Source: Bog-473 sp963788125
GTDB taxonomy: Bacteria > Actinomycetota > Acidimicrobiia > Acidimicrobiales > RAAP-2
Direction: 5' to 3'
DNA length: 64,000 nucleotides
Assembly: GCA_963788125.1 (NCBI GenBank)
Contig: CAWBFN010000001.1
Span: forward strand, 1,798,001 to 1,862,000
The position numbers and the translations under genes are program-made. The notes under the pieces are model-generated. The model saw nothing but the letters and a program-made list of their open reading frames with translations. It was not told the DNA's origin and did no database searches. Of this stretch, positions 25,673 to 34,452 are shown in pieces; the first letter of the stretch is position 1; each line of letters starts with the position of its first letter.

Positions 25673-26806
25673 TTACTTGAGGGATTGTGCTGTCGTGCTG
25701 TTGCGATCCGAGGGCCGTCGAGCCAGAGTTTCTGGCGCGGACGGCTCATCTGGCTCCACATGTGCCCGGACGCTCTTGGCCTTGGCCCAAGCCCACCGCA
25801 CGCCGCCCTGGATCCCGTTCGGCGCCGCAATCATCGCCACGATGAGCACGACTCCGAAGATGATGGTGGCCAAGTAGGCACTGACACCGGGACCTAGGTT
25901 GAAGTGTCCAGACAACGAGGTTGACCATTGCGGGAGATAGACGATGAGGATTGCTCCCCACCACATACCGATGAGGGTGCCGGTGCCACCGAGCACCATG
26001 GCGGCCAACAGCTGGATGGAGAGGGTGAGTGGGAACTCGCCCGTGTTGACCACACCCGTCGACAGGCCGAGGAATGCGCCGGCCAGACCGGCACAGCCGG
26101 CGCTCACCGCGAAAGCCAGGACTTTGGTCCGCGCCACGTTGATGCCCGACAGCGACGCGGCGATCTCGTTGTCACGGACGGCGCGGAACGATCGCCCAAA
26201 GCGACTTCGCATGAGGTTGGCCAACAAGACGAGGGTGATGAGGGCGCCGGCGATCTGGATCCATGCCAACCACTCCTCGGGATTGATGCTGCCCGGCGCC
26301 GTGGGCGCGGTGGTCGTGAGGCCCTGATCCCCCCCAAAAGTGTTGCTCCACTTGTCGGCGATCTGGGGCAGTGCCAGGGCAAAGAGCAGCGTCATGCCGG
26401 CCAGGTGCGGCCCCTTCAATCGAGTGGCCGGGATGCCGATGAGGAGACCCACCGCGGCGGCGGCACCCACGGCAAGGAGGAGCTCGAGGATGAAGTTCAG
26501 TTGCGTATGGGTCATGAGGAGGGCGACGGTGTACGCGCCGACGGCCATGAAGGCACCGTTGCCCAGGGAAATCTGACCGCTGGACCCGGTGAGCACGCTC
26601 AGGCCGGCCAGGGCGATGACGTAGAGCGCGATCTCGCCCACCTGGTAGTCGTTGTACGGACTGATCCAGGACGTGACGAGATAGAGGACCCCGGCGCCGA
26701 GGAGCGCCAGGATCAGGTGTCGAGCCAACGGCTGGGTGGGGAAGTGGAGATGGGGGACGCGTGTTGCCGGACCCGGCGACAGTGCGGGTGATGCGGGCAT
26801 AGCCAT
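25673..26806 (-). CDS. livM: Branched-chain amino acid ABC transporter permease LivM
   Basis: A 377-residue permease with about nine to ten hydrophobic helices and the LivM hallmark GSSGQISLGNGAFMAVGAY near residue 75. The EAA-like segment RSRFGRSFRAVRDNEIAASLSGIN, which contacts the ATPases, lies near 200. The ATG is one base after the livH stop, indicating translational coupling. The C-terminal 45 residues are a charged cytoplasmic tail. Confidence 0.92.
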   Translation of the reverse strand: MAMPASPALSPGPATRVPHLHFPTQPLARHLILALLGAGVLYLVTSWISPYNDYQVGEIALYVIALAGLSVLTGSSGQISLGNGAFMAVGAYTVALLMTHTQLNFILELLLAVGAAAAVGLLIGIPATRLKGPHLAGMTLLFALALPQIADKWSNTFGGDQGLTTTAPTAPGSINPEEWLAWIQIAGALITLVLLANLMRSRFGRSFRAVRDNEIAASLSGINVARTKVLAFAVSAGCAGLAGAFLGLSTGVVNTGEFPLTLSIQLLAAMVLGGTGTLIGMWWGAILIVYLPQWSTSLSGHFNLGPGVSAYLATIIFGVVLIVAMIAAPNGIQGGVRWAWAKAKSVRAHVEPDEPSAPETLARRPSDRNSTTAQSLK

Positions 26807-26807
26807 C

Positions 26808-27686
26808 TCAGACCCGCCTCGCCGGCGGCCTCGCGATGATCCCCTCCGGCCGGGCGGTCAGGGCGACCATGAGAAGCACCAGGGCCCCCACCGGTTCGAG
26901 CCCCGAACCGAGGTAGCCGCCGACGTACGAGATGCTGAGCCCGGTGATGAGGCCACCGATCAGCGCGCCCACCGGGCTCTCGAGCCCGCCGATGACGGCG
27001 GCCGTGAACCCGTAGACCAGGATCAGGTCCATGTAGTACGGGCCGAATGCACTCGTCGGTGCGACAAGAAGTCCCGCAAGCGACCCTGCGATGCCGGCCA
27101 GGGCCCATCCGAGCGTGAGAAGGAGGCCCACCCGGACGCCGAGCAGTCTGGAGACCTCCCGGGCAAAGGCCGAGGCTCGCATGCGCAGACCGAGCGTGGT
27201 GAACCTGAAGAGCACCAGCGTGGCCAGCATGAGGACGATGACGGCCACCAGCACGAACACGTCGAAATGGGAGAAGGCGATTTTGGTGTGGCCGATGGTG
27301 AGCCCGCTCTGCGAGTAGGCGGCGGGGAAGCCGTGGCTGGCGTTGCCGTAAATGGCGCCGGCCAGACCCTCGAGGACCACCAGGAGCCCGATCGTCACGA
27401 TGACCGGGTTGAGCTCGGACTTCCCTTGCAGGGGCTGGATCAGGACGCGCTGCACCAGTGCGCCGAAAACGAATCCGATGGCCAGGACAACCAGGAATGC
27501 CCACCAGTACCCCAGGCCACGGTCGAGAAGCGAGTAGGCGATGAACGTGGTCATCATCGCCATCGCTCCCTGAGCGAAGTTGATGATGCGTGTGGCCCGA
27601 AAGATCAGGACGAGGGCGAGTGCCAGGGAGGCGTAGATCATCCCGTTGGTGATCCCGTTGAGCGTGTAGTCGATGAAAAGTGACAT
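26808..27686 (-). CDS. livH: Branched-chain amino acid ABC transporter permease LivH
   Basis: A 292-residue permease with about eight helices. The start (MSLFIDYTLNGITNGMIYAS), NFAQGAMAMM and the cytoplasmic TTLGLRMRASAFAREVSRLLGV loop near 165-190 are typical of LivH. It pairs with LivM to form the membrane channel. Genes on both sides are within a few bases. Confidence 0.92.
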   Translation of the reverse strand: MSLFIDYTLNGITNGMIYASLALALVLIFRATRIINFAQGAMAMMTTFIAYSLLDRGLGYWWAFLVVLAIGFVFGALVQRVLIQPLQGKSELNPVIVTIGLLVVLEGLAGAIYGNASHGFPAAYSQSGLTIGHTKIAFSHFDVFVLVAVIVLMLATLVLFRFTTLGLRMRASAFAREVSRLLGVRVGLLLTLGWALAGIAGSLAGLLVAPTSAFGPYYMDLILVYGFTAAVIGGLESPVGALIGGLITGLSISYVGGYLGSGLEPVGALVLLMVALTARPEGIIARPPARRV

Positions 27687-27694
27687 GCAGGTCC

Positions 27695-28402
27695 CTAGAA
27701 ACCGAGGTAGTGATGCCGTAGTTCGCTGTCGCCGGCGATCACCGCGGCAGCATCGGACACCACCACCTCGCCCAGATTGAGCACCACCGCGTGGTGGGCC
27801 ACTGACAGCGCGCTCCGTGCGTTCTGCTCCACGAGCACCACGGTCAGATCCGTGCCCTCGGTCCGATCGCGTAGGAGTGCCATGAGCTGTCCTGTCACCA
27901 ACGGCGCCAGCCCCAGAGAGGGCTCATCGAGGAGGAGTAACCTCGGGCGGGAGATCAGGGCTCGCCCGATCACGAGCATCTGACGCTCTCCCCCCGAGAG
28001 CGTCGATGCGTGGCGCCCACGCAAGCCCCTCAAGAGGGGGAAGATCTCATAGGTGGCCTCAATCGCCTGCTGGCGTTCCCGTCGACCCATGCACCACAGG
28101 GTCGGTACGCGTAGGTTCTCCTCGACCGTCAACTCCTCAATGACGCCTCGACCCTCCGGGATGTGCGCCACGTCGCTCCGGGCGATGTTCTCCACCGACT
28201 TGCCCAGCAGTTCCTCACCGTCGAACCGGACTGAGCCCGCCTTGGGCTTCACCAGCCCGGTCATGGTACGTAGCAACGTTGTCTTGCCGGCGCCGTTGGC
28301 GCCGAGGATGGCCGTGATGGCGCCCGGCTCAGCGGAGAATGTCACCGATCTCAGCGCCTGGGCCGCCCCGTAGAAGACGGAGAGGTTGGTGACCTCAAGC
28401 AT
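27695..28402 (-). CDS. livF: Branched-chain amino acid ABC transporter ATPase LivF
   Basis: A 235-residue ATPase: Walker A GANGAGKTT, the LivF-specific IPEGRGVIEELTVEENL, signature LSGGERQML, Walker B LLLLDEPSLGLAP and LVEQNARSAL. ATG 28402 lies inside the 3' end of livG (8-bp overlap), so it is chosen over an upstream in-frame start. Confidence 0.94.
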   Translation of the reverse strand: MLEVTNLSVFYGAAQALRSVTFSAEPGAITAILGANGAGKTTLLRTMTGLVKPKAGSVRFDGEELLGKSVENIARSDVAHIPEGRGVIEELTVEENLRVPTLWCMGRRERQQAIEATYEIFPLLRGLRGRHASTLSGGERQMLVIGRALISRPRLLLLDEPSLGLAPLVTGQLMALLRDRTEGTDLTVVLVEQNARSALSVAHHAVVLNLGEVVVSDAAAVIAGDSELRHHYLGF

Positions 28403-29255
28403 CAGCCACCGGCCCGGTAGTGGTGGCGGCCTCGTCGACGACACTCCCCAGGTAGGCCGTGGAGACTTCGGGGTTCGACCGAATTGCCTCCGGGGTGCCA
28501 TCGGCGATCACCTGGCCGAAATTGAGCACCACCAGCCGGTCGCAGACCGACATCACCAGGTCCATGTGGTGCTCCACGAGGAGCACGCCCATCTGTGTGC
28601 TCACGGAGCGGATCAGTTTTCCGAGACCTTCCATCTCGTCGTTGGACAGCCCACTGGCCGGCTCGTCGAGCAGGAGGAGCGTGGGCTCGGATATGAGCGC
28701 CCGGGCCAGCGCGACTCGCTTCTGGATGGCATAGGGCAGCATCGACGGAAGCCTCGAGGCGTAGGCCGCCGCGTCGAGCTCGTCGAGCAGTGTCAGCGCG
28801 CGTTCCTGCAGGCGGCTCTCCTCCCGGCTGGAGCGCCAGAGACCGAGCGATGCCGAAGCGAGATCACTGTGAAGCCCCCTCTGGGCGCCCATCATCACGT
28901 TCTCCAGCACGGTGAGGCCGGCACACAGGCCCACTCCCTGGAGGGTGCGGGCAATGCCGAGCTTGGTCAGCTGGTGCGGGCGGTGGTGCCGTAGCGACTT
29001 TCCGCCATAGGAAATGTGGCCTGAGTCGGCCCGCACGAATCCGGAGATGACGTTGAAGAGGGTCGTCTTCCCTGCGCCATTGGGTCCTATCACGCCGACG
29101 ATCTCGCCCGGCTTGGCGGACAGAGAGACCCGATTCAGGGCCAGCACACCACCAAAGGAGACGGTCAACTCATCGATGACGAGCGAAGCGCCCCGGTCCG
29201 CTTCTCCGGCGGCGTCTCGCGGGTCAGCCCCACGGAGCCGTGCTCTCTTCGTCAT
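28395..29255 (-). CDS. livG: Branched-chain amino acid ABC transporter ATPase LivG
   Basis: A 286-residue ATPase with Walker A GPNGAGKTT, a LivG-type VGLCAGLTVLENVM region, signature-like LPYAIQKRVALARAL (degenerate LSGG as in many LivG proteins), Walker B LLLLDEPASGLS and LVEHHMDLVM. It is the first gene of the five-gene operon. A perfect 6-bp inverted repeat sits in its promoter/leader region at 29285-29300. Confidence 0.92.
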   Translation of the reverse strand: MTKRARLRGADPRDAAGEADRGASLVIDELTVSFGGVLALNRVSLSAKPGEIVGVIGPNGAGKTTLFNVISGFVRADSGHISYGGKSLRHHRPHQLTKLGIARTLQGVGLCAGLTVLENVMMGAQRGLHSDLASASLGLWRSSREESRLQERALTLLDELDAAAYASRLPSMLPYAIQKRVALARALISEPTLLLLDEPASGLSNDEMEGLGKLIRSVSTQMGVLLVEHHMDLVMSVCDRLVVLNFGQVIADGTPEAIRSNPEVSTAYLGSVVDEAATTTGPVADA

Positions 29256-29284
29256 GGAGCCCCCCCAGACTCAACCGCTCACGA

Positions 29285-29300
29285 TGCCGCCAAAGCGGCA
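29285..29300. promoter_or_regulatory. Inverted repeat between liv operon and SRPBCC gene
   Basis: TGCCGCCAAAGCGGCA has 6-bp arms and a 4-bp centre. It is 30 bp upstream of livG and 36 bp upstream of the divergent SRPBCC gene. It could be an operator or, on the livG side, a leader hairpin. Confidence 0.4.
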
Positions 29301-29335
29301 ACACGGACAACGTAACACTCCCGAAACATAGAGTC

Positions 29336-29818
29336 ATGTGCACTACGTTGTTGTCCGTGGCCCGGACGGACACCGCTTCCCGAGTGATCGCCGCCCCGCT
29401 CGACCGCGTCTACGCCGCCTTCATCGATCAGGAAGCGCTCGAGGCATGGCTCCCTCCGAAAGGGATGATCGGTCGATTCGAGCATTTCGACGCCCGGCCG
29501 GGTGGCTCCTATCGGATGGTGTTGACCTACCTGGATGCCTCGACCGCGCCGGGCAAATCCACAGCGGACTCCGACATCGTCGAGGTTCGCTTCGTGAGCA
29601 TCGTTCCGGGAGTGCGAGTCGTGCAGGCGGTGGACTTTGTCTCCGACGAGCCCGGGTACCTCGGCACGATGACGATGACCTGGGACGTCACCTCGATCGA
29701 GGTCGGGACCCGGGTGGACATCCGGGCCGAAAACGTTCCTACCGGCGTCTCCGCGGAGGATCACGCCGCCGGGCTCGACACCTCACTGGCGAGTCTCGCC
29801 GCCTACCTCGAGGAGTGA
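29336..29818 (+). CDS. SRPBCC/AHSA1-family protein
   Basis: A 160-residue helix-grip protein: TASRVIAAPLDRVYAAFIDQ opens the fold, then LEAWLPPKGMIGRFEHFDARPGGSYRMVL, and the C-terminal helix has DHAAGLDTSLASLAAYLEE. This is the Activator of Hsp90 ATPase homologue 1-like group, small-ligand-binding proteins of varied role. TAGAGT ends one base before the ATG, so translation may start at a later TTG (29348) on a leaderless transcript. Confidence 0.8.
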   Translation: MCTTLLSVARTDTASRVIAAPLDRVYAAFIDQEALEAWLPPKGMIGRFEHFDARPGGSYRMVLTYLDASTAPGKSTADSDIVEVRFVSIVPGVRVVQAVDFVSDEPGYLGTMTMTWDVTSIEVGTRVDIRAENVPTGVSAEDHAAGLDTSLASLAAYLEE

Positions 29819-29890
29819 GTGCGATGCCCTCTGGACGCGGCGGCCGCCGCCCCGCAGGGCGCCGCGAGTCTCAGACGGGAGGTCGGCGCG

Positions 29891-30808
29891 TCAGCCGCTG
29901 ACCGAGGTGACCCAGGTCTGGGCCACCGCCGCCGGCTGCTCCTGATCGGCGGTCACATCGAGGTTGAGCTTCGAAATCGCTTCGGTGGTCAGTTTGGCAT
30001 CGATGCCGTCGAGGACCTTGGCCACCCCTGCCGTGTCGACCGACTTGCGGATCACCGGCACGATGTAGTCCGCACCTTCGAGGTGCTTGTTGTCGGTCAG
30101 CGCCACGAAGTTGTTCGAGACCACGTTGCCATCACTGGAGAACAGCTCGACCACCTGCACCTCGCCGTTCTTGAGGGCGGCCACGCTGAGCGGACCGGCT
30201 TCATCGAGTGACTTGAACCCGGCGAAGGTCAGTCCGTAGACCTTCTTCAGGCCTGGTTCGCAGCCGGCGAAGGTGGGGCACTCCGGCGGACCGCCCAGGA
30301 TCAATTTCGATGCGTAGGGCTTCAGGCTCGAGAGGGTGGTCAGGTGGTACTTCTTGGCGGTGGCTTGTGTCACGGCAAAGACATTCGTGTCGAGCGCCTT
30401 GGAAGCGGGCAACACGGTGACGCCGTGGGAGGCGAGGGCCTTCTGGTCGGCCGGTATGGCGGTGGTGATGTTGTCCCCGGCCGCCTGGGGAGTCCCGCCG
30501 TGGAGGAAGCCCAAGAGGGACGCGGCGTAGTCAGGCTCCAGGTCTATCTGACCCTTCTCAATAGCCGGCACGACGATGGAGCGGGTGCCCAGGCTGGGCT
30601 CGACGGTCACCTTGTACCCGGCCTTCTCCAGGACATCGGCCCAGATGTTGGAGACGATGGCCTGCTCCTCGAAGTTGGTCGAGCCGATCACGATGGTCGG
30701 CTTGCTGGTCGATGCCCTCGTCGAGGCCCCAGATGTCGCGGCGGGAATAGCAAAGGTCGTCGCCAGGGCAGCGAAGGCACCGATGGCCAGGGCACGCGTG
30801 AACCGCAT
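29891..30808 (-). CDS. Osmoprotectant-type ABC transporter substrate-binding protein (OpuBC/ProX-like)
   Basis: A 305-residue exported protein with a signal peptide (MRFTRALAIGAFAALATTFA). The OpuAC fold starts with KPTIVIGSTNFEEQAIVSNI, followed by GTRSIVVPAIEKGQIDLEPDYAA and the VVELFSSDGNVV region. Family ligands are glycine betaine, choline and carnitine. The ATG at 30808 has AGAAAGG upstream. It follows the permease gene after 105 bp that hold a promoter and palindrome, so it can be expressed separately. Confidence 0.85.
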   Translation of the reverse strand: MRFTRALAIGAFAALATTFAIPAATSGASTRASTSKPTIVIGSTNFEEQAIVSNIWADVLEKAGYKVTVEPSLGTRSIVVPAIEKGQIDLEPDYAASLLGFLHGGTPQAAGDNITTAIPADQKALASHGVTVLPASKALDTNVFAVTQATAKKYHLTTLSSLKPYASKLILGGPPECPTFAGCEPGLKKVYGLTFAGFKSLDEAGPLSVAALKNGEVQVVELFSSDGNVVSNNFVALTDNKHLEGADYIVPVIRKSVDTAGVAKVLDGIDAKLTTEAISKLNLDVTADQEQPAAVAQTWVTSVSG

Positions 30809-30846
30809 ATGGGACAGCCTTTCTTTCGGAGGCGACACTCCACGGA

Positions 30847-30865
30847 CTGTCGCGACAGGACTGTA
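30847..30865 (-). promoter_or_regulatory. -10 element and overlapping 12-bp palindrome before the binding-protein gene
   Basis: TACAGT (30860-30865, minus strand) is directly followed by the perfect palindrome CTGTCGCGACAG (30847-30858), which would cover the transcription start. This is a repressor-site geometry. Confidence 0.4.
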
Positions 30866-30913
30866 ACAAAAAAGTTCGTCGATCGAAATCTTGATCTACC
30901 CCATCGGGATTTG

Positions 30914-31651
30914 TCAAATTCTAGCGGCCGAACGGCGGGGGCTGCTCCTGGCGCCGAGGAGACGCGAACGAGTCTGGCGTCGGAGCGGCACTGGAGTGAG
31001 CCGCCTGGTCACGAGGCCGAGGGCGAGCGCGACCAAGCCGGCCATGGCGGCCACCAGGAGCGCTCCGCTGAACGCCACCACCGAGTCGTTGGTGTTGAGA
31101 CCGGTGATCACATAGGTGCCCAGGTCGGTGTAGCTGACGTAGGCGGCCAGGGTGGAGGTGGCGACCACCTCGATGGAGGCGGTCCGCACCCCCGCCATGA
31201 CGAAGGGAAGGGCCAGGGGCGCCTCGACGGTTCGCAGCACCTGGCCTCCGGTGAGGCCCATGGCTTTCGCTGCGTCGCGCACGTCCGCGTCGACCTCCCT
31301 CATTCCGACGTAGGTGTTGGTGAGGATCGGGGGAATGGCCAATGCGGTCAGGGCCAGCCAGGCGGCCAGGAAGCCGCCCCACTTGAGCGAGATCGCCGGT
31401 TGAATGGCCAACAGGGTGAGGAGGGCCAGCGTGGGTACGGCCCGGAACGCATTGGCAGCGTTCACGGCGATCAGTCCACCCCGGCCGGTGTGCCCGAGGA
31501 CGACACCCAGACCGCCGCCGAGGGCGACGGCCGTCAGGACCACCGCAACCGAGAGCGTGAGCTGGCGCCAGAACAACTCCGGAATGCCCTGGCTGCCCGT
31601 CCAATTCGATGAGGTCGTGAACCACTCGAACACATGGGACAAGAAGGACAC
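30914..31651 (-). CDS. Osmoprotectant-type ABC transporter permease (second)
   Basis: A 245-residue BPD_transp_1 permease with about five to six helices and the EAA loop DADVRDAAKAMGLTGGQVLR. GTG 31651 is one base after the stop of the upstream permease gene (TGA-C-GTG), giving close coupling; a TTG nine bases upstream is an alternative. It forms the channel with the permease at 31653. Confidence 0.85.
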   Translation of the reverse strand: MSFLSHVFEWFTTSSNWTGSQGIPELFWRQLTLSVAVVLTAVALGGGLGVVLGHTGRGGLIAVNAANAFRAVPTLALLTLLAIQPAISLKWGGFLAAWLALTALAIPPILTNTYVGMREVDADVRDAAKAMGLTGGQVLRTVEAPLALPFVMAGVRTASIEVVATSTLAAYVSYTDLGTYVITGLNTNDSVVAFSGALLVAAMAGLVALALGLVTRRLTPVPLRRQTRSRLLGARSSPRRSAARI

Positions 31652-31652
31652 G

Positions 31653-32342
31653 TCAACCAACCGCCCCGGCTCGCCGGCCCGTGCGGCTCCAGGGGACGAG
31701 CAGTCGCTCGGCCCCGACAAGGAGCAGGTCCGCGACCGCCGCCAGAGCGATTGAGAAGACCAGCCCTACGATGATGGGCGTGTTGTACGCGATGTTGAAG
31801 CCGTACGTGATCTGCTGGCCGAGGCCACCGAGACCGATGAGTGCGGTGACGGTGACCAGTCCGATGATGGTCGCCATGGCGACGCGGAGGCCGGCGAAGA
31901 TGTAGGGCAGGGCGAGCGGCAGGTCCACTCGCAGCAGGGCGGAGGTGCGTGAGTAGCCCATGGCGGTGGCGGCCTCGCGCGCATCGGTCGGGACAGCCTC
32001 GAGTCCGGCCACGGTGTTCCAGATGAGAATGAGCAGCGTGTATCCCACCAGGGCGATCTCAGCCGTCGTGTAGGAGGCGGGAGGAACGAATCCGGTGATC
32101 GGTCCCAGGATGGCGAACAGGGCCAGCGATGGAATGATGTAGAGGGCGCTGGCCAAACCGAATACGGGGGTCCGGACGACGCGGTAGCGCCAGGCGAGCA
32201 CCGCCAGCGGGATGGAGATGACGGTTCCGATGGCCACGGCGATCACTGCCAGTTCGATGTGCTGGACCAGATCGCCCTGGATCTGCCCCCACTGGCTGGT
32301 GACGTAGCTCCATCGGAAGAACGGGTTTGTCCCGATCAGCAT
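31653..32342 (-). CDS. Osmoprotectant-type ABC transporter permease (first)
   Basis: A 229-residue permease of the same family, with PTDAREAATAMGYSRTSALLRVDLPLALP as its EAA loop and GLGGLGQQITYG near the end. ATG 32342 is chosen because it opens the conserved region and lies 7 nt after TAACGT, implying a leaderless mRNA. It is divergent from the ATPase gene. Confidence 0.87.
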   Translation of the reverse strand: MLIGTNPFFRWSYVTSQWGQIQGDLVQHIELAVIAVAIGTVISIPLAVLAWRYRVVRTPVFGLASALYIIPSLALFAILGPITGFVPPASYTTAEIALVGYTLLILIWNTVAGLEAVPTDAREAATAMGYSRTSALLRVDLPLALPYIFAGLRVAMATIIGLVTVTALIGLGGLGQQITYGFNIAYNTPIIVGLVFSIALAAVADLLLVGAERLLVPWSRTGRRAGAVG

Positions 32343-32349
32343 CCGACCG

Positions 32350-32417
32350 ACGTTACCTGTCCGCCACACGCGGCGGTCGTGGCGCGGAACCGAGCCGGTC
32401 GAGCCGGTTGGTAGCCT
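32350..32417. promoter_or_regulatory. Divergent promoter pair for the osmoprotectant transporter
   Basis: The minus-strand -10 TAACGT (32350-32355) is 7 nt from the permease ATG. The plus-strand -10 TAGCCT (32412-32417) is 8 nt from the ATPase GTG. Both transcripts would be leaderless. No good -35 is seen for either. Confidence 0.4.
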
Positions 32418-32425
32418 CACTGCTG

Positions 32426-33541
32426 GTGATCACGCTCGACGGGGTGACGAAGCGCTATGGCGCCGACTCTGTTGCCGTGGCAGAACTGAGCCTGACCGTC
32501 CCCGACGGTGAGCTCTGCGTCCTCGTCGGGCCGTCAGGCTGTGGCAAGACGACCACGCTGCGCATGATCAACCGGCTCATCGAACCGTCGGGTGGAAGGA
32601 TTCTCATCGACGGCGCAGACGTGCTGAAGATCGACCCGGTCCAGCTGCGCCGGAACATCGGCTACGTGATTCAACAAGGTGGGCTCTTCCCCCACCGCCG
32701 GGTGGCGGACAACGTAGCCACCGTTCCGCGTCTGCTCGGTTGGGACAAGGCTCGAGTCAGCTCCAGGGTGGCTGAGCTGCTCGAGCTGGTTGGTCTCGAT
32801 CCCGAGCAGTACGGGAGGCGCTTCCCGCACGAGCTTTCCGGTGGTGAGCGCCAGCGTGTTGGCGTGGCCCGCGCCCTAGGGGGTGACCCTCCGGTCCTTC
32901 TCATGGACGAGCCCTTTGGCGCCGTCGACCCGGTCACCCGGCAGCGACTGCAGCAACAGTTCCTCGATCTCCAGGGGACGCTCAAAAAGACCATCGTCTT
33001 CGTGACCCATGACATCGAGGAGGCCACCAAGCTGGGGGACCGGATCGCTGTGCTCTCCAAGGGCGGCGTGCTGGAGCAGTACGACACGCCGAGTGAAGTG
33101 CTCGGGCGCCCCGCGACCGCATTCGTGGCCGACTTCGTCGGCGCGGACCGGGGCCTGCGCCGCCTGGCGGTCATGCCCATTGAGCCAGACGATCTCTTCC
33201 AACCTCCCCGGGTCACCCCCGAACTCTCTATGTTGGACGCTCGGTCCGCTGCAGCCGGAGCGGACGGCCGGTGGGCCGTGGTGGTGGACACCGACGCGCA
33301 CTTGCGGGGGTGGATCGATCTCGAGCCGGGCCTGACCGGATCGGTGCAGGATCATCTGGTCCCCTTCGATGTTCAAGTCCCGGTGGGCACGTCCCTCAAG
33401 GCGGCGTTCAGCGAGATGCTCCAGCATGATGTGCGCTGGGTTCCCGTGGTCGACGACGATCGATACCTCGGTGTGCTGACCCCGAACCGACTCCATGCCG
33501 CCATGCGCCGATCGGTGGGTGGGCACGCCGTCGAGGTCTGA
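32426..33541 (+). CDS. Osmoprotectant-type ABC transporter ATPase with CBS domain
   Basis: A 371-residue ProV/OpuBA-like ATPase: Walker A GPSGCGKTT, VIQQGGLFPHRRVADNV, signature LSGGERQRVGVARAL, Walker B VLLMDEPFGAVDP and FVTHDIEEATKLG. A C-terminal CBS-type region (VPVGTSLKAAFSEM, VRWVPVVDDDRYLGVLTP) follows, which in OpuA senses ionic strength. It starts with GTG 32426. It is transcribed away from its permeases, an uncommon arrangement for this transporter. Confidence 0.9.
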   Translation: MITLDGVTKRYGADSVAVAELSLTVPDGELCVLVGPSGCGKTTTLRMINRLIEPSGGRILIDGADVLKIDPVQLRRNIGYVIQQGGLFPHRRVADNVATVPRLLGWDKARVSSRVAELLELVGLDPEQYGRRFPHELSGGERQRVGVARALGGDPPVLLMDEPFGAVDPVTRQRLQQQFLDLQGTLKKTIVFVTHDIEEATKLGDRIAVLSKGGVLEQYDTPSEVLGRPATAFVADFVGADRGLRRLAVMPIEPDDLFQPPRVTPELSMLDARSAAAGADGRWAVVVDTDAHLRGWIDLEPGLTGSVQDHLVPFDVQVPVGTSLKAAFSEMLQHDVRWVPVVDDDRYLGVLTPNRLHAAMRRSVGGHAVEV

Positions 33542-33651
33542 CGAACCCGTACCCGGTGTGGTGACGACTGCGGACAGGAATCGGCAACAGCGTTGGTTTC
33601 GTGGGAGGATGCTGGAGCCAGGGACGAGACGTTTCGAGGGGGGGCGTGACC

Positions 33652-34386
33652 ATGCTCGACGACTACCGCGACCGGTACCCGAACATCAGTATCACCCGTG
33701 AGGACGGCCTCCTCGAGGTCCGGCTCCACACCGACGGTGGGCCACTGGCGTGGAGCGCCGCCGCCCACCGGGACCTCGGCATCCTGTTCGGCCAGATCGG
33801 TGCGGACCGGGAGAACCGGGTCGTGCTGCTTTCGGGTACGGGGAACGTGTTCTGCGACACCATCGACCACGAGACGTTCGCCGACCTGCGGTGGGAACAG
33901 ATCTGGTCCGAGGGCAAGCGCCTCCTCCAGTCGCTCGTCGATATCGAGGTCCCTGTCGTCGGCGTGGTGAACGGGCCGGCCACCATCCACGCCGAGCTGG
34001 TTGCCATCTCGGACATCGTGGTCGCCGCAGACCATGCCGTCCTCGCCGACAAGGCCCACTTCATAAACGGCGCCGTTCCGTCCGACGGCGTCCATCTGAT
34101 CTGGCCGCACCTGCTCGGCCCGAACCGAGGTCGCCACTTCCTGCTGACGGGCAGGGAGCTCAGCGCCCAAGAGGCCTTCGATCTGGGCGTGGTGGCCGAG
34201 GTCGTTCCGGCGGCGGGTGCCTACGCCCGCGGGCTCGAAATCGCCCGCTCGCTCGCCACTCACTCGAGCCGCGTGTTGCGCTACACGCGGGAGGCGTTCG
34301 CCGGCGAGTGGCGCGCGCTGCTCCACGGCAGCTCCCTGAGCAATGGGCTCGGGCTCGAAGGGCTCGCCACCGATCTGCCCCGCTGA
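33652..34386 (+). CDS. Crotonase-family hydrolase, 6-oxocamphor hydrolase-like
   Basis: A 244-residue crotonase-fold protein with clear resemblance to 6-oxocamphor hydrolase, which cleaves a C-C bond in a cyclic beta-diketone. WSAAAHRDL (His39) and KAHFING...VPSDGVHLIWPHLLG carry a His136/Asp145 pair at the same 9-residue spacing as the catalytic His145/Asp154 of that enzyme. GRHFLLTGRELSAQEAFDLGVV also aligns. ATG 33652 follows a G-rich purine run; GTG 33646 is an alternative. The exact diketone is unknown. A retro-Claisen role fits the monoterpene/cyclic-lipid flavour of the P450/SDR genes at the window's start (inference). Confidence 0.75.
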   Translation: MLDDYRDRYPNISITREDGLLEVRLHTDGGPLAWSAAAHRDLGILFGQIGADRENRVVLLSGTGNVFCDTIDHETFADLRWEQIWSEGKRLLQSLVDIEVPVVGVVNGPATIHAELVAISDIVVAADHAVLADKAHFINGAVPSDGVHLIWPHLLGPNRGRHFLLTGRELSAQEAFDLGVVAEVVPAAGAYARGLEIARSLATHSSRVLRYTREAFAGEWRALLHGSSLSNGLGLEGLATDLPR

Positions 34387-34452
34387 ACGGCCGCGCCCGA
34401 GGTGTCCGAACCGCAGCCCATTGGGCGCGTGGTGGTCCAGGTGGATCGTGGT

